Shown here piece by piece: positions 8,971 to 18,585 of a stretch of 64,000 nucleotides of DNA (its first letter is position 1; every line of letters begins with the position of its first letter). The position numbers and the translations under genes are program-made. The notes beneath the pieces were generated by a model. The model saw nothing but the letters and a program-made list of their open reading frames with translations. It did not search any database and had not been told where the DNA came from. The stretch is from Cerasibacillus quisquiliarum (GTDB lineage: Bacteria; Bacillota; Bacilli; Bacillales; Amphibacillaceae), in the NCBI RefSeq assembly GCF_014202495.1, contig NZ_JACHHA010000011.1:16401-80400 (forward strand), given 5' to 3'.

Positions 8971-9783
8971 TTACAATTTATAATCCCATTCATCTTTCAA
9001 TATTAAATATAAAGCAAGAAGGTCATTTTCTAAATCATAAGTCGTTTTATAGGCGGTATCCCATCCTGTTTTTGGAAACATCATACGCACAAGTTGTTCT
9101 GTAAATGATTGTCTTTCCCTTTCAGTTAATGTAACGAAACGTTCACTATATGCACGTATCAGTTCCCAATCTTTTTTCTGAAATGATTTTAATTCCCATT
9201 CGCCGAGTTTATAGTTTTCTATCTTAATATCCCTTTTAGCAATTTCTTTTTCTAGTGGGGTAAGTTTCTTCCTTTGTTTGCCATCAAACTGATGCTTTCG
9301 TTCATAAACAACAATTGTACCAGCGACAAGATCCCCAACACGTTTATGTCTTGGATGTATAAAAATCATTAAGAGTCCAACTAAATAAAATCCAGGTAGC
9401 ATGTCAATGATGCGGAATAAATTTCGGAGTAAGCTACCGATAAATGTGATTTGGCTTCCATTATCATTTATAACTCGGATATGCATGAGACGTTTTCCTA
9501 TTGTTTGGCCGTTTCCAAGAGCTTCAAATAAAATAAAGTAACCAGAAACCAAGAGAAATATAAAAATAACGAAAATAATAACTGAAAAGACAGCATCACC
9601 TATATCGAATATTTCCTCAACATTCGCTGTTAAGTAAATACCAAATAATGAAATGATGATTAATGAGATTATTAGAATTGCATAGTCGATGATAAATGCT
9701 GTTGCACGGCTCCCGAGTCCAGCTAATTGAAAGTGAAGTGAGACATATTCTGGTGTTTTTACTTCAATTTTTTCTCTGTTCAC
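8971..9783 (-). CDS. RDD family membrane protein
   Basis: 270 residues. The N-terminal 150 form an RDD domain: Arg in GLGSRATAFIIDYAILI, two to three membrane helices, and the conserved NGQTIGKRLMHIRVIND loop. The C-terminal 110 residues are charged and cytoplasmic (WELKSFQKKDWELIRAYSER). The start is GTG 9783 with GAGGAGG seven bases upstream. It is divergent from a SpoIIM-like gene and close to MoxR/DUF58/DUF4129 genes, a grouping widely conserved in bacteria. RDD proteins have been linked to ion exchange in some cases; the role here is unknown. Confidence 0.92.
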   Translation of the reverse strand: MNREKIEVKTPEYVSLHFQLAGLGSRATAFIIDYAILIISLIIISLFGIYLTANVEEIFDIGDAVFSVIIFVIFIFLLVSGYFILFEALGNGQTIGKRLMHIRVINDNGSQITFIGSLLRNLFRIIDMLPGFYLVGLLMIFIHPRHKRVGDLVAGTIVVYERKHQFDGKQRKKLTPLEKEIAKRDIKIENYKLGEWELKSFQKKDWELIRAYSERFVTLTERERQSFTEQLVRMMFPKTGWDTAYKTTYDLENDLLALYLILKDEWDYKL

Positions 9784-9983
9784 GATAAACCTCCTCGTTA
9801 TAAATTTGTTTATATTCTATAAATATCGTATGATAATAAAAAAAGATATATTGCATTTTAATCCCAGCTATGCCATAGCCACACTTGTTTTATAAAACTA
9901 GGTAACACTTAGCAATATCCAAAAATTCGTTTGTAAGGAGTCACACCGCTAAAGATAAATAACTGTATGAAAGTAGGGATATT

Positions 9984-10967
9984 TTGAATGTTAAACAATT
10001 TGTCGATCGTTATCGACATGATTGGGACGAGCTTGAGCAATTAATCGGTATCATGCGTAAAAATAAACAGATATCTTTAGAGCATATCAATCAATTTTAT
10101 CGTCTTCATCAAAAGACGGCACAACATTTATCTTATGCACAAACTTACTTTCCAGCTGAAGAAGTGACATCCTATTTAAATGGACTAGTCGCTCAATCTC
10201 ATAATCTTTTTTATAAAAATGCATCATTACATCAAGCGCCATTTAGGCATTTTTTTACAGCTACATTTGTTCGACTTCTATGGGAACAGCGTACACCTGT
10301 TATTATTGCCTTTTTATTATTTATGCTTGGAACGATTGGCAGTTTCGTAACTGTTCTCGCTAATCCAAATGCGTTTGCTAGTTTTTTACCTGAATATGTT
10401 CAACATGTGGAACCAGATCACTTCTCAGAGCTTGATAAAGGCATTCGTTCTGGTCAATCCCTTCTTTCTACCTCTATTATGGTTAATAATATTCAAGTCG
10501 CTGTTCTCGCTTTTGCAGGTGGGGTCACTTTTGGAATATTAACGACATTCGTCCTTATTTATAATGGTGTGATTATCGGAACACTTCTTGGACAGTTCTA
10601 TCTATCTGGTCAACTTTATCCAGCTTTAGCTTATATTGTTCCACATGGGATGATAGAGTTAACCGCAATTTTTATTGCTGGTGGTGCTGGCTTGTTAATG
10701 GGCTATAAATTATTTGTACCCGGACGTTATTCACGCCTATATCATTTAAAGACGCAAGCTAAACGTTCACTACAATTACTTATCGGTTCAGTTCCATTAT
10801 TTATTATTGCTGCCTTTATTGAAGGCTATGTGACACCAGCAGCTTTATCATATGAAACAAAATATTTAATCGCTTTAGCTACAGTCATCGGACTCATCCT
10901 TTATTTTTGGCTTGGAAAAATGCGCTCTGATTATTTGTATCGCCGTTCAATGACAGTAAAGGCTTAA
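9984..10967 (+). CDS. Stage II sporulation protein M-like (SpoIIM/DUF95) membrane protein
   Basis: 327 residues. A cytoplasmic N-terminal region (QFVDRYRHDWDELEQLIGIM) precedes about six membrane segments beginning near residue 105. Family landmarks are NNIQVAVLAFAGGVTFGI and YIVPHGMIELTAIFIAGGAGLLMG. In this neighbourhood (RDD, MoxR, DUF58, DUF4350, DUF4129) the protein is usually not the sporulation SpoIIM but a paralogue of unknown role. The start is TTG 9984, chosen because the nearby ATG is out of frame; the AGGG signal is weak, so the exact start is uncertain. Confidence 0.9.
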   Translation: MNVKQFVDRYRHDWDELEQLIGIMRKNKQISLEHINQFYRLHQKTAQHLSYAQTYFPAEEVTSYLNGLVAQSHNLFYKNASLHQAPFRHFFTATFVRLLWEQRTPVIIAFLLFMLGTIGSFVTVLANPNAFASFLPEYVQHVEPDHFSELDKGIRSGQSLLSTSIMVNNIQVAVLAFAGGVTFGILTTFVLIYNGVIIGTLLGQFYLSGQLYPALAYIVPHGMIELTAIFIAGGAGLLMGYKLFVPGRYSRLYHLKTQAKRSLQLLIGSVPLFIIAAFIEGYVTPAALSYETKYLIALATVIGLILYFWLGKMRSDYLYRRSMTVKA

Positions 10968-11125
10968 CATAGGAACTTACTAAAATAAGATGCTGATATT
11001 ATGATATTAGAATTGTGCGAATTTAGTCTGTGATAGTCTTAAGGCGTGCAACTTTAAATTGTTGGCGGCCGCCTTTCTCAAGTTAATGCCTGCTTCTGCT
11101 ATCATTGCACATAGAAACACGAAAC

Positions 11126-12490
11126 TCACACAACATGACGGTTAAGTAAATCAATATAATAAGAAACGGCTGTGGCGGCTAATTTTTCCGCTTTCGTTTC
11201 AACCATTAATAAGCCGCGGTTTTCCCATTTTCGCTTTTCCTTCTGTTTTAATAATATTTGTTGCTGAGCTGTACTTTTCAACATCGCATTTTCAACATGG
11301 TGAATCGGTCGCTTAATTGTCTCTAATAAATGATGATCTTCTATACCGATGATTAAAAAAAGATGGCGTCTTCGGATACGCTCTAAATACATTAAGGTAC
11401 TTTCCTCAATCAAAAAGGTACGCACATCACTAAATAACATATACAAACTGCGTTTATTTTGCTTTGTTTCTAAATATGAAAAAGCATATGCATAATTAGA
11501 TTCAACTGGTTCTACTTCTAAATGATAAATTTCATCTAAAATAGTCTGTAAATGATCGACGCCCTTTCGTGCTGGAACATAAACTTGAACATCTTTAGAA
11601 AACGCGATGACTGATACATAATCACCGTTTTCAAGCGCTGCGGCTGCTACTGTGAGAATAGCTTCGATTGATCTTTCTAAGCGATTGGTATCACGCCATT
11701 CAGCCCCCATCATTCGTCCACAATCGATTAATAAAGTCACATGTTTACCATGTTCAGGTTCATACTCGTTCGTCATCACTTCACGGAGTTTCGCTGTTTG
11801 GCGCCAGTTAATCATCCGTGGATCATCGCCGACGACATAATTACGAATCTGTGCAAATTCACCTGCACCACTATGGAACTTGCGAATCTTTAATCCTTTA
11901 TAAAGTAAATAGCGCTGTGCATCATTTAAATATTGCTTCGTCTCCGTTAAATCGGGAATAACTTTAACATACTCATCAAAATCAACACGCATTTGTTTTT
12001 GCCAAAGACCGATCTGGCTCTTGTATCGGATAAAACATGCATTTATCTTATACCGCCCTCTAATCTGAGCACGTGTTTTATAACGAATGCTCGTTATTTC
12101 CTTTGAACGAGCCGTTACTTCTAATGGAAATGGTCGCGTAAATGATTGTTCAAGACCGTCAATCAGTGTCACATAAGCATCATATAGCGATTGATTATGA
12201 ATCTTAATATCAATTAAATAATCTTGACGACGTTCCATTGTATCAGGAAACACTCGCGATACCTTAATATCACGTTGACGCGGTAAATAAAAGAAATCAA
12301 GCAAGCTTAAACCTAAAAAGAATAGATTAATAAATAAAATAAAGCCCCAAGATAAATCTGTTAAACTCCCTAGAATAATCAAAATAAGTGATACAATGCC
12401 GAAACTTATTAAAAGACGTTTTCCTGGAACGATCCCTTTATCGCGGAACAGGAATCGATCCCACCAATTCTTCGATGACATAATCGACAC
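11126..12490 (-). CDS. DUF58 domain protein (vWA-like)
   Basis: About 454 residues. Two membrane helices near the N-terminus are followed by a beta-rich region and the DUF58 core: FAQIRNYVVGDDPRMINWRQ, TAKLREVMTNEYEPEHGKHV, then the vWA-like LLIDCGRMMG with later VSVIAFSKDVQVY. DUF58 proteins act with MoxR AAA ATPases. I take GTG 12490 as start because GGAGG lies six bases upstream (12497-12501); ATG 12481 is also possible, and TTG 12508 would include the ribosome binding site. It overlaps the end of the MoxR gene by about 50 bases, suggesting coupled translation. Confidence 0.92.
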   Translation of the reverse strand: MSIMSSKNWWDRFLFRDKGIVPGKRLLISFGIVSLILIILGSLTDLSWGFILFINLFFLGLSLLDFFYLPRQRDIKVSRVFPDTMERRQDYLIDIKIHNQSLYDAYVTLIDGLEQSFTRPFPLEVTARSKEITSIRYKTRAQIRGRYKINACFIRYKSQIGLWQKQMRVDFDEYVKVIPDLTETKQYLNDAQRYLLYKGLKIRKFHSGAGEFAQIRNYVVGDDPRMINWRQTAKLREVMTNEYEPEHGKHVTLLIDCGRMMGAEWRDTNRLERSIEAILTVAAAALENGDYVSVIAFSKDVQVYVPARKGVDHLQTILDEIYHLEVEPVESNYAYAFSYLETKQNKRSLYMLFSDVRTFLIEESTLMYLERIRRRHLFLIIGIEDHHLLETIKRPIHHVENAMLKSTAQQQILLKQKEKRKWENRGLLMVETKAEKLAATAVSYYIDLLNRHVV

Positions 12491-13367
12491 TCGCTCCCTC
12501 CAATTCAATATGTGGGGCTAAATGAATTCGATGTCTTAAAGCTGGTTTTGCAACGATTTTTACATCATCTGGTGTGACGTAATCACGTTGTTCCATAAAA
12601 GCCCAAGCTCGAGCTGCTTTTCCAATTGCAATAGCTGCCCGAGTACTTGCTCCATAACGAATCCTCTCCGACTGCCTCGTTTCATAAACAATGCGCATCA
12701 TATAATCAAGTACTTGATCACTAATCGTAACTTCATGAATCGCTTGCTGCATTTGAATGAACTGTTCAAGATTAACAAGTGGTTCCGTATTTTCCTTCAT
12801 ATTTGTCTTTAATAAATTTTGTTTTAGGACATTTTTTTCATCATCAAACGGCGGAAAATCTATGATAAGTTTAAATAAAAATCGGTCTTGTTGTGCCTCT
12901 GGTAATGGATATGTTCCCTCAAATTCAATCGGGTTTTGCGTTGCAACAACGAAGAAAACATCTGGCAATTGGTATGTTTCCCCCTGGATGGTAACTTGTT
13001 TTTCTTCCATTGCTTCTAAAAGTGCTGCTTGCGTTTTTGCCGGAGTACGGTTTATTTCATCAGCTAGTAAAATGTTTGTAAAAATCGGCCCCTTTATCGT
13101 TTCAAAAACATTTTCATGCAAATTATAAATCATACTTCCTGTAATATCACTCGGTAATAAATCAGGTGTAAACTGAATTCGGTTAAAGTTCCCACCTAAT
13201 AGCTGTGCCAATGTGCGGACCGTTTTTGTCTTTCCTGTACCTGGTACCCCTTCTAGCAACACATGTCCACCTGAAAAAAGCGCACATAATAATAATCGCA
13301 AATTCATCGATTGACCGATAATATGTTGTTCATATTGCTTCAATAGCTGTTCGATTTGATTGTTCAC
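12438..13367 (-). CDS. MoxR family AAA+ ATPase
   Basis: 309 residues with Walker A GVPGTGKTKT, Walker B NILLADEINRTPAKTQAALL, sensor 1 VVATQNPIEFEGTYPLPEAQ, the arginine-finger region QDRFLFK and the C-terminal lid (RYGASTRAAIAIGKAARAWA). MoxR proteins are chaperone-like ATPases that act with DUF58/vWA partners, here the next gene. The start is GTG 13367, with AGGTGGAG upstream; its GTGA overlaps the stop of the preceding DUF4350 gene by four bases. An in-frame start 45 bases upstream lacks a ribosome binding site and is rejected. Confidence 0.95.
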   Translation of the reverse strand: MNNQIEQLLKQYEQHIIGQSMNLRLLLCALFSGGHVLLEGVPGTGKTKTVRTLAQLLGGNFNRIQFTPDLLPSDITGSMIYNLHENVFETIKGPIFTNILLADEINRTPAKTQAALLEAMEEKQVTIQGETYQLPDVFFVVATQNPIEFEGTYPLPEAQQDRFLFKLIIDFPPFDDEKNVLKQNLLKTNMKENTEPLVNLEQFIQMQQAIHEVTISDQVLDYMMRIVYETRQSERIRYGASTRAAIAIGKAARAWAFMEQRDYVTPDDVKIVAKPALRHRIHLAPHIELEGASVDYVIEELVGSIPVPR

Positions 13368-14494
13368 GATTTCTCCACCTCTTTCCGTAATTGGTCTAAC
13401 TGTTTTGACCATAGGACATATTCTTCTTTATTTATCTTTTCTTTTTGTAAAGTATTCATTAAGCCTTTAACGAACTCATCTACATCAGTATCTGGATTTT
13501 TCCATCTGTTTTTAAGCATGTCGGATACATCATGCCATGCCTTTCGATATGGAATAAACCACTTTTCTTGTAATAAATGTTTAACATAATCAGCTTGAAT
13601 CACGAGTGAATGGTGATAATGCTGTCCAAGTAAATGCCAACTTGCTAAAGCACGTATACTTTCGTCCGTAAACCGTACGTTATCTGATCTAACCGAATCA
13701 ATTGGTCCAAAACGTTTGCCACGATACCAGAGCCAAAGTAATGTTAGCAACCCACCCTGTAATAAAATTAATAAAAACCCTAGTGAGAAATACGCATGAA
13801 ACGGTAAACCACCTTGTTTTTGATGAATGTATTCATCAAATATGATGGTGTCGTTACTCGTCTCATTTAGTATGTAGACAAGTAACGGTAGATGATCATT
13901 TTGTAACACCGTATCATTCCGCAGCCATTCTGGGTAAACTGAGACGATCAGTTCTCCTTTCCCTATCGATTGTTTCTGGGCAATGACACCATCATCATCA
14001 AATAATAAAACATGAGTATCCTTTGTTTCGACGAGGCGTTTACCGTGTTTCATCTTGGCATGAAACATCTCTCCTTGTGACGTATGAACTGTTTGATTGG
14101 ATAATACAATCTTATGTTGGATATCTAAATCAAATACTTCATCTGGATTTTCAGCGATTAATAAAACCGTATTTCCCCGTTCAATAAATTCGCGATATGC
14201 TTTACGATCATCTAGAGTTAAAGTGATAAATGGTTCAATCATTATTAACAATTCATTTGATTTGTCACTTAATTTTGTAGGTGATTTCTTCCACCGCTTG
14301 ACCGATTGGTTCTCCTTTTTCATATATGTATAAAATGCTTTTACACCTGATGGCGCTGGAGACTCGGAAACAAATTCTGGATAGTCAATTGGACGATTCG
14401 ATTGGATGATATAACTAACAACTAAAAAGAGTGCTATTATACCGATAAAACTAAGCCACCACTTACGATTTTGCTTTCTCATTCCGTGCATCAT
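13364..14494 (-). CDS. DUF4350 domain membrane protein
   Basis: 376 residues. One N-terminal membrane helix (WWLSFIGIIALFLVVSYII), an extracytoplasmic DUF4350 domain (YPEFVSESPAPSGVKAFYTY and LLIMIEPFITLT resemble a Rossmann-like fold), a second helix near residues 245-265 and a cytoplasmic tail. The family always occurs with MoxR and DUF4129 genes, as here; no biochemical function is known to me. The start ATG 14494 overlaps the DUF4129 stop as ATGA, with GGAG five bases upstream. The stop overlaps the MoxR start, so the three genes form a tightly coupled string. Confidence 0.88.
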   Translation of the reverse strand: MMHGMRKQNRKWWLSFIGIIALFLVVSYIIQSNRPIDYPEFVSESPAPSGVKAFYTYMKKENQSVKRWKKSPTKLSDKSNELLIMIEPFITLTLDDRKAYREFIERGNTVLLIAENPDEVFDLDIQHKIVLSNQTVHTSQGEMFHAKMKHGKRLVETKDTHVLLFDDDGVIAQKQSIGKGELIVSVYPEWLRNDTVLQNDHLPLLVYILNETSNDTIIFDEYIHQKQGGLPFHAYFSLGFLLILLQGGLLTLLWLWYRGKRFGPIDSVRSDNVRFTDESIRALASWHLLGQHYHHSLVIQADYVKHLLQEKWFIPYRKAWHDVSDMLKNRWKNPDTDVDEFVKGLMNTLQKEKINKEEYVLWSKQLDQLRKEVEKS

Positions 14495-15117
14495 CTCGAC
14501 TCCTTCAGCCACGGTATTGTTTGTTGTCGAAACACTTCATAATCTTTTTTATTAATATTGTGTTCTCCATAAACGACATCATCAAATGTGCGCGCTAATT
14601 GTAAAAACGTGTTGGCTCTTTCTTTCGAACCCTGCTTCAGTTCTAAATAATAATCAACATTCGTTTTCCAAATTTTTTTCTCTAAATAGCCACGCTCATC
14701 AAAAAATAGTAATAATGCAAGAAAACGATGACGTGTTGCATGTTGAAGATTATTTTCTAATTCAAGTTTTTTAGCTTCAGCTAAATGATTCTCATATGTC
14801 CAATCGATTTTATCCCATGTGGAAAGTGGTTGTTGACTACGGTATCTTCGTCGGCGTTGAATATGACGGAGGAATATAAACAGTCCAAATATCATAAACA
14901 AAACAATCAATGTGATTATGATAACGAGAATGATTTCAGAAATATTTTGAGATGTCTCCGTCGTTTTAAAAATAGCGATTAATTTATCAGCTAACCATTC
15001 AACTAATTTATTCCACCATTTAGAAACAAACCCTTCTCGTTGATTATAATATGATCGGTATTCAAGGCCGTTTAATATATGTTGTAACTGTTCTTTTGCA
15101 TAATCAACGTCATACAT
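14491..15117 (-). CDS. DUF4129 domain membrane protein
   Basis: 208 residues: a short N-terminal region (DVDYAKEQLQHILNGLEYRS), one membrane helix at about 61-86 (ISEIILVIIITLIVLFMIFG), then the cytoplasmic DUF4129 domain with HATRHRFLALLLFFDERGYL and the FDDVVYGEHNINKKDYEVF end. A DUF4129 domain forms part of transglutaminase-like proteins and of stand-alone proteins in MoxR/DUF58 operons such as this one. The start has GGGAG about six bases upstream, and the gene begins 29 bases after the preceding one. Confidence 0.88.
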   Translation of the reverse strand: MYDVDYAKEQLQHILNGLEYRSYYNQREGFVSKWWNKLVEWLADKLIAIFKTTETSQNISEIILVIIITLIVLFMIFGLFIFLRHIQRRRRYRSQQPLSTWDKIDWTYENHLAEAKKLELENNLQHATRHRFLALLLFFDERGYLEKKIWKTNVDYYLELKQGSKERANTFLQLARTFDDVVYGEHNINKKDYEVFRQQTIPWLKESR

Positions 15118-15146
15118 CGTGCTCTCCCACTTTCATCAGCGTTAAT

Positions 15147-16043
15147 TTATGATTCATATGAATCGATCATATCTTGTAAATCACCTGGATCATTCCGTAG
15201 TTTAAGATCAAAATACATCACAGCATAACCCACTGTAAGTATAATCGTACCTATTAGGAGAAGTAGATTTATAACAACATAACCTACCACACCATTTCCT
15301 AGAATTAGACCTACTGTTATTTGTAAGCCAGCATTAATTAAGACAATAATAATAACTAAAACAAAATACAAACCCAAAGTCGCCCAAGTCCTTTTTCTTG
15401 TTAACTTCCAACTTCTTGAAAAGCCTGGCGTCCCTTCTTTAAATACGACAGAACCGAGATAAAAACTAAAGCGTGTGATAAACAGTAAAATTCCCACTAG
15501 AAAGGCAGGTAAAAGCAATAAAATAAATATGCCACCACCTACATTGTCATTTGAAAACAAAGTGAAAATTAAACCGAAATATACGAAAGCAAAGACGAAA
15601 TAAATAGCTGCTATTAATAGTCCGAATAAAATACTACTGCCAAGCATTGGACCATACCTATTAAAGGCTTGCTTAATCACATCTCCTATTTCATATGATT
15701 CGCCTTTTCTTATATGATTCACAACGAGTAAGATCGAAGCAATTGCCATCGGTGTTAAGAAAATATTCAATACAATTGATATGATCCAATATGCATCAGG
15801 AAGTAACAAGACCAATCCTTGATCTAAATCATAAAAAAACTCCATAAACCATTCTTCCTTTTCTAGGTTCCTTTGAAATAGAGGGTCTCCTTGAAGAAGC
15901 ATCATAAAGCCTGTTAGCAGTATGATTGGACCAACGAATATGAGCAACACTAAAAACAAATTTTTAAAATGAGCTTTACTAATGCTAAATGTATGGTCTA
16001 AAATTTGACCAAATGTTTTAGGACTTTTAAAACGTGCATCCAT
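15147..16043 (-). CDS. Polytopic membrane protein, first gene of the MoxR operon
   Basis: 298 residues with about six membrane segments. FKSPKTFGQILDHTFSISKA followed by HFKNLFLVLLIFVGPIILL and the late motif SFYLGSVVFKEGTPGFSRSW resemble the membrane domain attached to some glycerophosphodiester phosphodiesterases, but no catalytic GDPD domain is present. It lies 29 bases before DUF4129 in the same direction and is the likely first gene of the five-gene operon ending with DUF58. The start has a GGAG-rich ribosome binding site. Function unknown; perhaps a membrane scaffold for the MoxR system, which is inference. Confidence 0.8.
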   Translation of the reverse strand: MDARFKSPKTFGQILDHTFSISKAHFKNLFLVLLIFVGPIILLTGFMMLLQGDPLFQRNLEKEEWFMEFFYDLDQGLVLLLPDAYWIISIVLNIFLTPMAIASILLVVNHIRKGESYEIGDVIKQAFNRYGPMLGSSILFGLLIAAIYFVFAFVYFGLIFTLFSNDNVGGGIFILLLLPAFLVGILLFITRFSFYLGSVVFKEGTPGFSRSWKLTRKRTWATLGLYFVLVIIIVLINAGLQITVGLILGNGVVGYVVINLLLLIGTIILTVGYAVMYFDLKLRNDPGDLQDMIDSYES

Positions 16044-16379
16044 TTATTCTTCTCCTTTCTTCTTAGTCATGCTTCATGTGGAATAAATGAGTTTTGTTGT
16101 GGTTTATGAATTGTCTTAAGTTATGCTTCAATACGATGAAATGATGTTTCGATCACTTTTGTGGCCTAAGTTTACACTGTAAAACAGCTTCATTATAAAG
16201 TGGTTGAATTCGTCATGACATTTGCGTGCTCATCATGCTTAATCATGATGTAGTCGGATCAATATATAAACTAAATAAGTGGATTTCCAGTTCATGCTAT
16301 ATATCCATAGTATAATAATTGAGATAATTTTCAATAGATAATGTAATAATAAGATAATTATTTTTTATATATGGAAGTG
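16044..16379. other. Intergenic stretch with operon upstream region
   Basis: Very AT-rich sequence between the LPXTG gene end and the first gene of the MoxR operon. It must hold the operon promoter, but several AT-rich hexamers are possible and I cannot choose one. No ORF with a start signal and no repeats are seen. Confidence 0.45.
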
Positions 16380-16419
16380 AAAAAAAACTATTCATAAGTC
16401 GTTTAGAACTTATGAATAG
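16380..16419 (-). terminator. Terminator of the LPXTG gene
   Basis: CTATTCATAAGT (16388-16399) and ACTTATGAATAG (16408-16419) form a perfect 12-bp stem with an 8-base loop. The A-run at 16381-16387 is the U-tract in the minus-strand transcript. Confidence 0.93.
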
Positions 16420-16440
16420 CTTTCATTGCTTTATTCGTGT

Positions 16441-18585
16441 TTAAGCGATTTTTCTTCTTTTGAACAGCATGATTCCAACACCAGCAACCATTAATGCGCT
16501 ACCAATCATGATTAGATTGAACATATTTGTTGCTGTTTTAGGTAGTTGTGAACCATTACCGTCTGTTTTTGTTTCTTGTTTATCACCTGATTTGTCACCA
16601 GGTTCACCTTTTCCAGAATCTTTATTATCACCAGGGGTGCCTTTATCGTCACCTTTGCCTGGGTCTTTTCCATCACTTGGGTCTTCGCCTGTGCCTGGAT
16701 CTTCACCTTCACCTGGGTCTTCGCCTTCACCCGGTTCTTCGCCTTCACCTGGTTCTTCGCCTTCGCCTGGCTCTTCGCCTTCACCTGGCTCTTCGCCTTC
16801 ACCCGGTTCTTCGCCTTCACCCGGTTCTTCGCCTTCGCCTGGCTCTTCGCCTTCATAATTAACGATGACAAATGGAATATTTAGTTGTTCAACTACATCT
16901 GTTCCATTTTGATAAAGTGTGACAACGACTTCTAAACCTTCTAAGTTCTCGAGTGGTTCACTACTTTCTCCTATAGCTGTGAAGAAACCTTGGTTCCACT
17001 GTGTACCTTGAACCGTATCAAGGTTAATAAATGCTGTGTTTCCATCCCACTCGATATCTAAATTATCACTTGAAGCGTTTTCTTCTAAAAAGTCTTTCAA
17101 TGAATCTGGAATACTACCTGTTTCATACTCATCTGGTGCATGCACTTTAATCGTTTCTGGTACTTTAAACTCAACTTTTACTTGATCAACATCTTCAATC
17201 GTTAAATTTTGTGATGTAAATGCAAATTGTAAAGCAAATAGATTGTCCTCTAAGCCAGGAAAATCTTTTACAATTTGACTTTCTGCATCAAATGTCCAAG
17301 CTTGATCCATATTCGAGAAGTCTACTGAAAGATGACCTGCAAAATGTCCACCTGGTAGAAAAACACCATCAATTATAGCGTATGTCTGAATGACATCAGA
17401 TGCCACCTTATCAGTAGAGGTCTTACCGATTAAAGGTATTTTGTATTGAGCAGTTCCTTCTTCCCCTGCTTTTACTTCAGGCAACTTGACAGCAACCGCT
17501 AAAGAACCATCTTCATGCTGTAGTAAAGTTACTCCTTCAGGCGCACCGTCAAGCATGGCTACACCTTCAGGTAATGGGAATGACGTATATAAATTTGTTA
17601 TATCTTGTTCGGTGTTATTTGTTACATCAACATGAACATCAAGCACATAATGACGATTTTCTTCATCAAATGTTGTTGAGCCTGTTACTTCACCTTCAAG
17701 GTCAATAACAGGATTTGCTGTCATATGAGAAAAGTCGATTTCTCTTTGGCCGCGAATTTGTCCAATTTCTTCATATGTGTTCTCATTAACATCTACATTA
17801 AAAATATAGAGGTTACGGTTTGGGTTATTATCTTCTGGTTCACCTACTAGTGGTATCTTAAGTTTAATAAATTTTGAATCTGGAAACACATCCACATCTG
17901 GAATTTTCACTGCAATACCTGAGCTTCCATCATAAAGTTCTACAGGTACAATTCCACTTGGAACGTCAGTAACAACTGGTACATATACGCCATTTGGTAA
18001 TGAGAAGGCAATCCATTTTTGTTTTAATGGTGGATTATTACCCCAATTAGATAGACTCGCATATAAGTCAAGGACATAATAACCCTTGTTAATATCATAT
18101 ACGATGTCACCTGTCGCCGCACCACGAATATTTGCTAAATCAAGGTCTCCCTCCTCTTCATTTGCGGTCACTTCTTCCTCTTGTAATTGTTCATCAGCTT
18201 TTTCTTGTGTGTGCGCTTCTTCATCAGATGCTTTCTCTTCTTCTTTTTCAATCTGCTTTGATGATGTGTTTTTTTCTTTTGAACTATTCACGGCTTTATC
18301 TTTTGATTCTATTTTATTGTTAGCGTTTTTATTTGTTTCGCTTTCATCTGTCTTAACTTCTTCGTCTTGAGATTCATTCTGTTCAATCGATGTATCCTCT
18401 TCTTCCTTTAACTCTTCTGCTTGCTCATTTTCATCTACTGATTCAGATGTGACTTTGCTATCTACTAGCACTTCCTCTTTGTTGCCATCTTTAGCTTCAT
18501 CTTTTCCAGTTTCTGCTGCTAATGCAAAAGTCGGGTAGAAGGCTAGCATAAGTGCAAAAGCAATCATTGAAAATTTTCTAAACAA
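16441..18585 (-). CDS. LPXTG-anchored cell-wall surface protein
   Basis: 714 residues. Signal peptide to about residue 23 (MLAFYPTFALA then AETG). Residues 24-150 are a very acidic, Glu/Lys/Ser-rich low-complexity stretch. Two related domains follow: one from TGDIVYDINKGYYVLDLYAS, the second from TGSTTFDEENRHYVLDVHVD, each ending in a FSNM/FSHM-type strand. A third diverged unit from about 435 contains NLFALQFAFTSQNLTIEDV. A GEGEEP repeat stalk, the sortase motif LPKTA, a hydrophobic helix and KRRKIA complete it. It is exported and covalently anchored by sortase A. The folded domains look like beta-sandwiches, but I do not recognise the family; an adhesive or surface-layer role is only inference. 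Confidence 0.9.
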   Translation of the reverse strand: MFRKFSMIAFALMLAFYPTFALAAETGKDEAKDGNKEEVLVDSKVTSESVDENEQAEELKEEEDTSIEQNESQDEEVKTDESETNKNANNKIESKDKAVNSSKEKNTSSKQIEKEEEKASDEEAHTQEKADEQLQEEEVTANEEEGDLDLANIRGAATGDIVYDINKGYYVLDLYASLSNWGNNPPLKQKWIAFSLPNGVYVPVVTDVPSGIVPVELYDGSSGIAVKIPDVDVFPDSKFIKLKIPLVGEPEDNNPNRNLYIFNVDVNENTYEEIGQIRGQREIDFSHMTANPVIDLEGEVTGSTTFDEENRHYVLDVHVDVTNNTEQDITNLYTSFPLPEGVAMLDGAPEGVTLLQHEDGSLAVAVKLPEVKAGEEGTAQYKIPLIGKTSTDKVASDVIQTYAIIDGVFLPGGHFAGHLSVDFSNMDQAWTFDAESQIVKDFPGLEDNLFALQFAFTSQNLTIEDVDQVKVEFKVPETIKVHAPDEYETGSIPDSLKDFLEENASSDNLDIEWDGNTAFINLDTVQGTQWNQGFFTAIGESSEPLENLEGLEVVVTLYQNGTDVVEQLNIPFVIVNYEGEEPGEGEEPGEGEEPGEGEEPGEGEEPGEGEEPGEGEEPGEGEDPGEGEDPGTGEDPSDGKDPGKGDDKGTPGDNKDSGKGEPGDKSGDKQETKTDGNGSQLPKTATNMFNLIMIGSALMVAGVGIMLFKRRKIA
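16700..16857 (-). repeat. 18-bp tandem repeat encoding GEGEEP/GEGEDP units
   Basis: About nine in-frame copies of an 18-base unit (plus-strand form TTCGCCTTCACCCGGTTC) encode a Gly-Glu-Pro stalk between the folded domains and the LPKTA motif. Copies differ mainly at third positions. Such arrays expand and contract easily, so stalk length may vary among strains. Confidence 0.9.

Noticed and set aside
12491..12508. TTG start for the DUF58 gene
   Set aside because: The GGAGG ribosome binding site lies inside this extension; GTG 12490 or ATG 12481 fit better.
16460..16871. Proline/serine-rich and lysine-rich ORFs in other frames
   Set aside because: They are frame shadows of the GEGEEP repeat region of the LPXTG gene.
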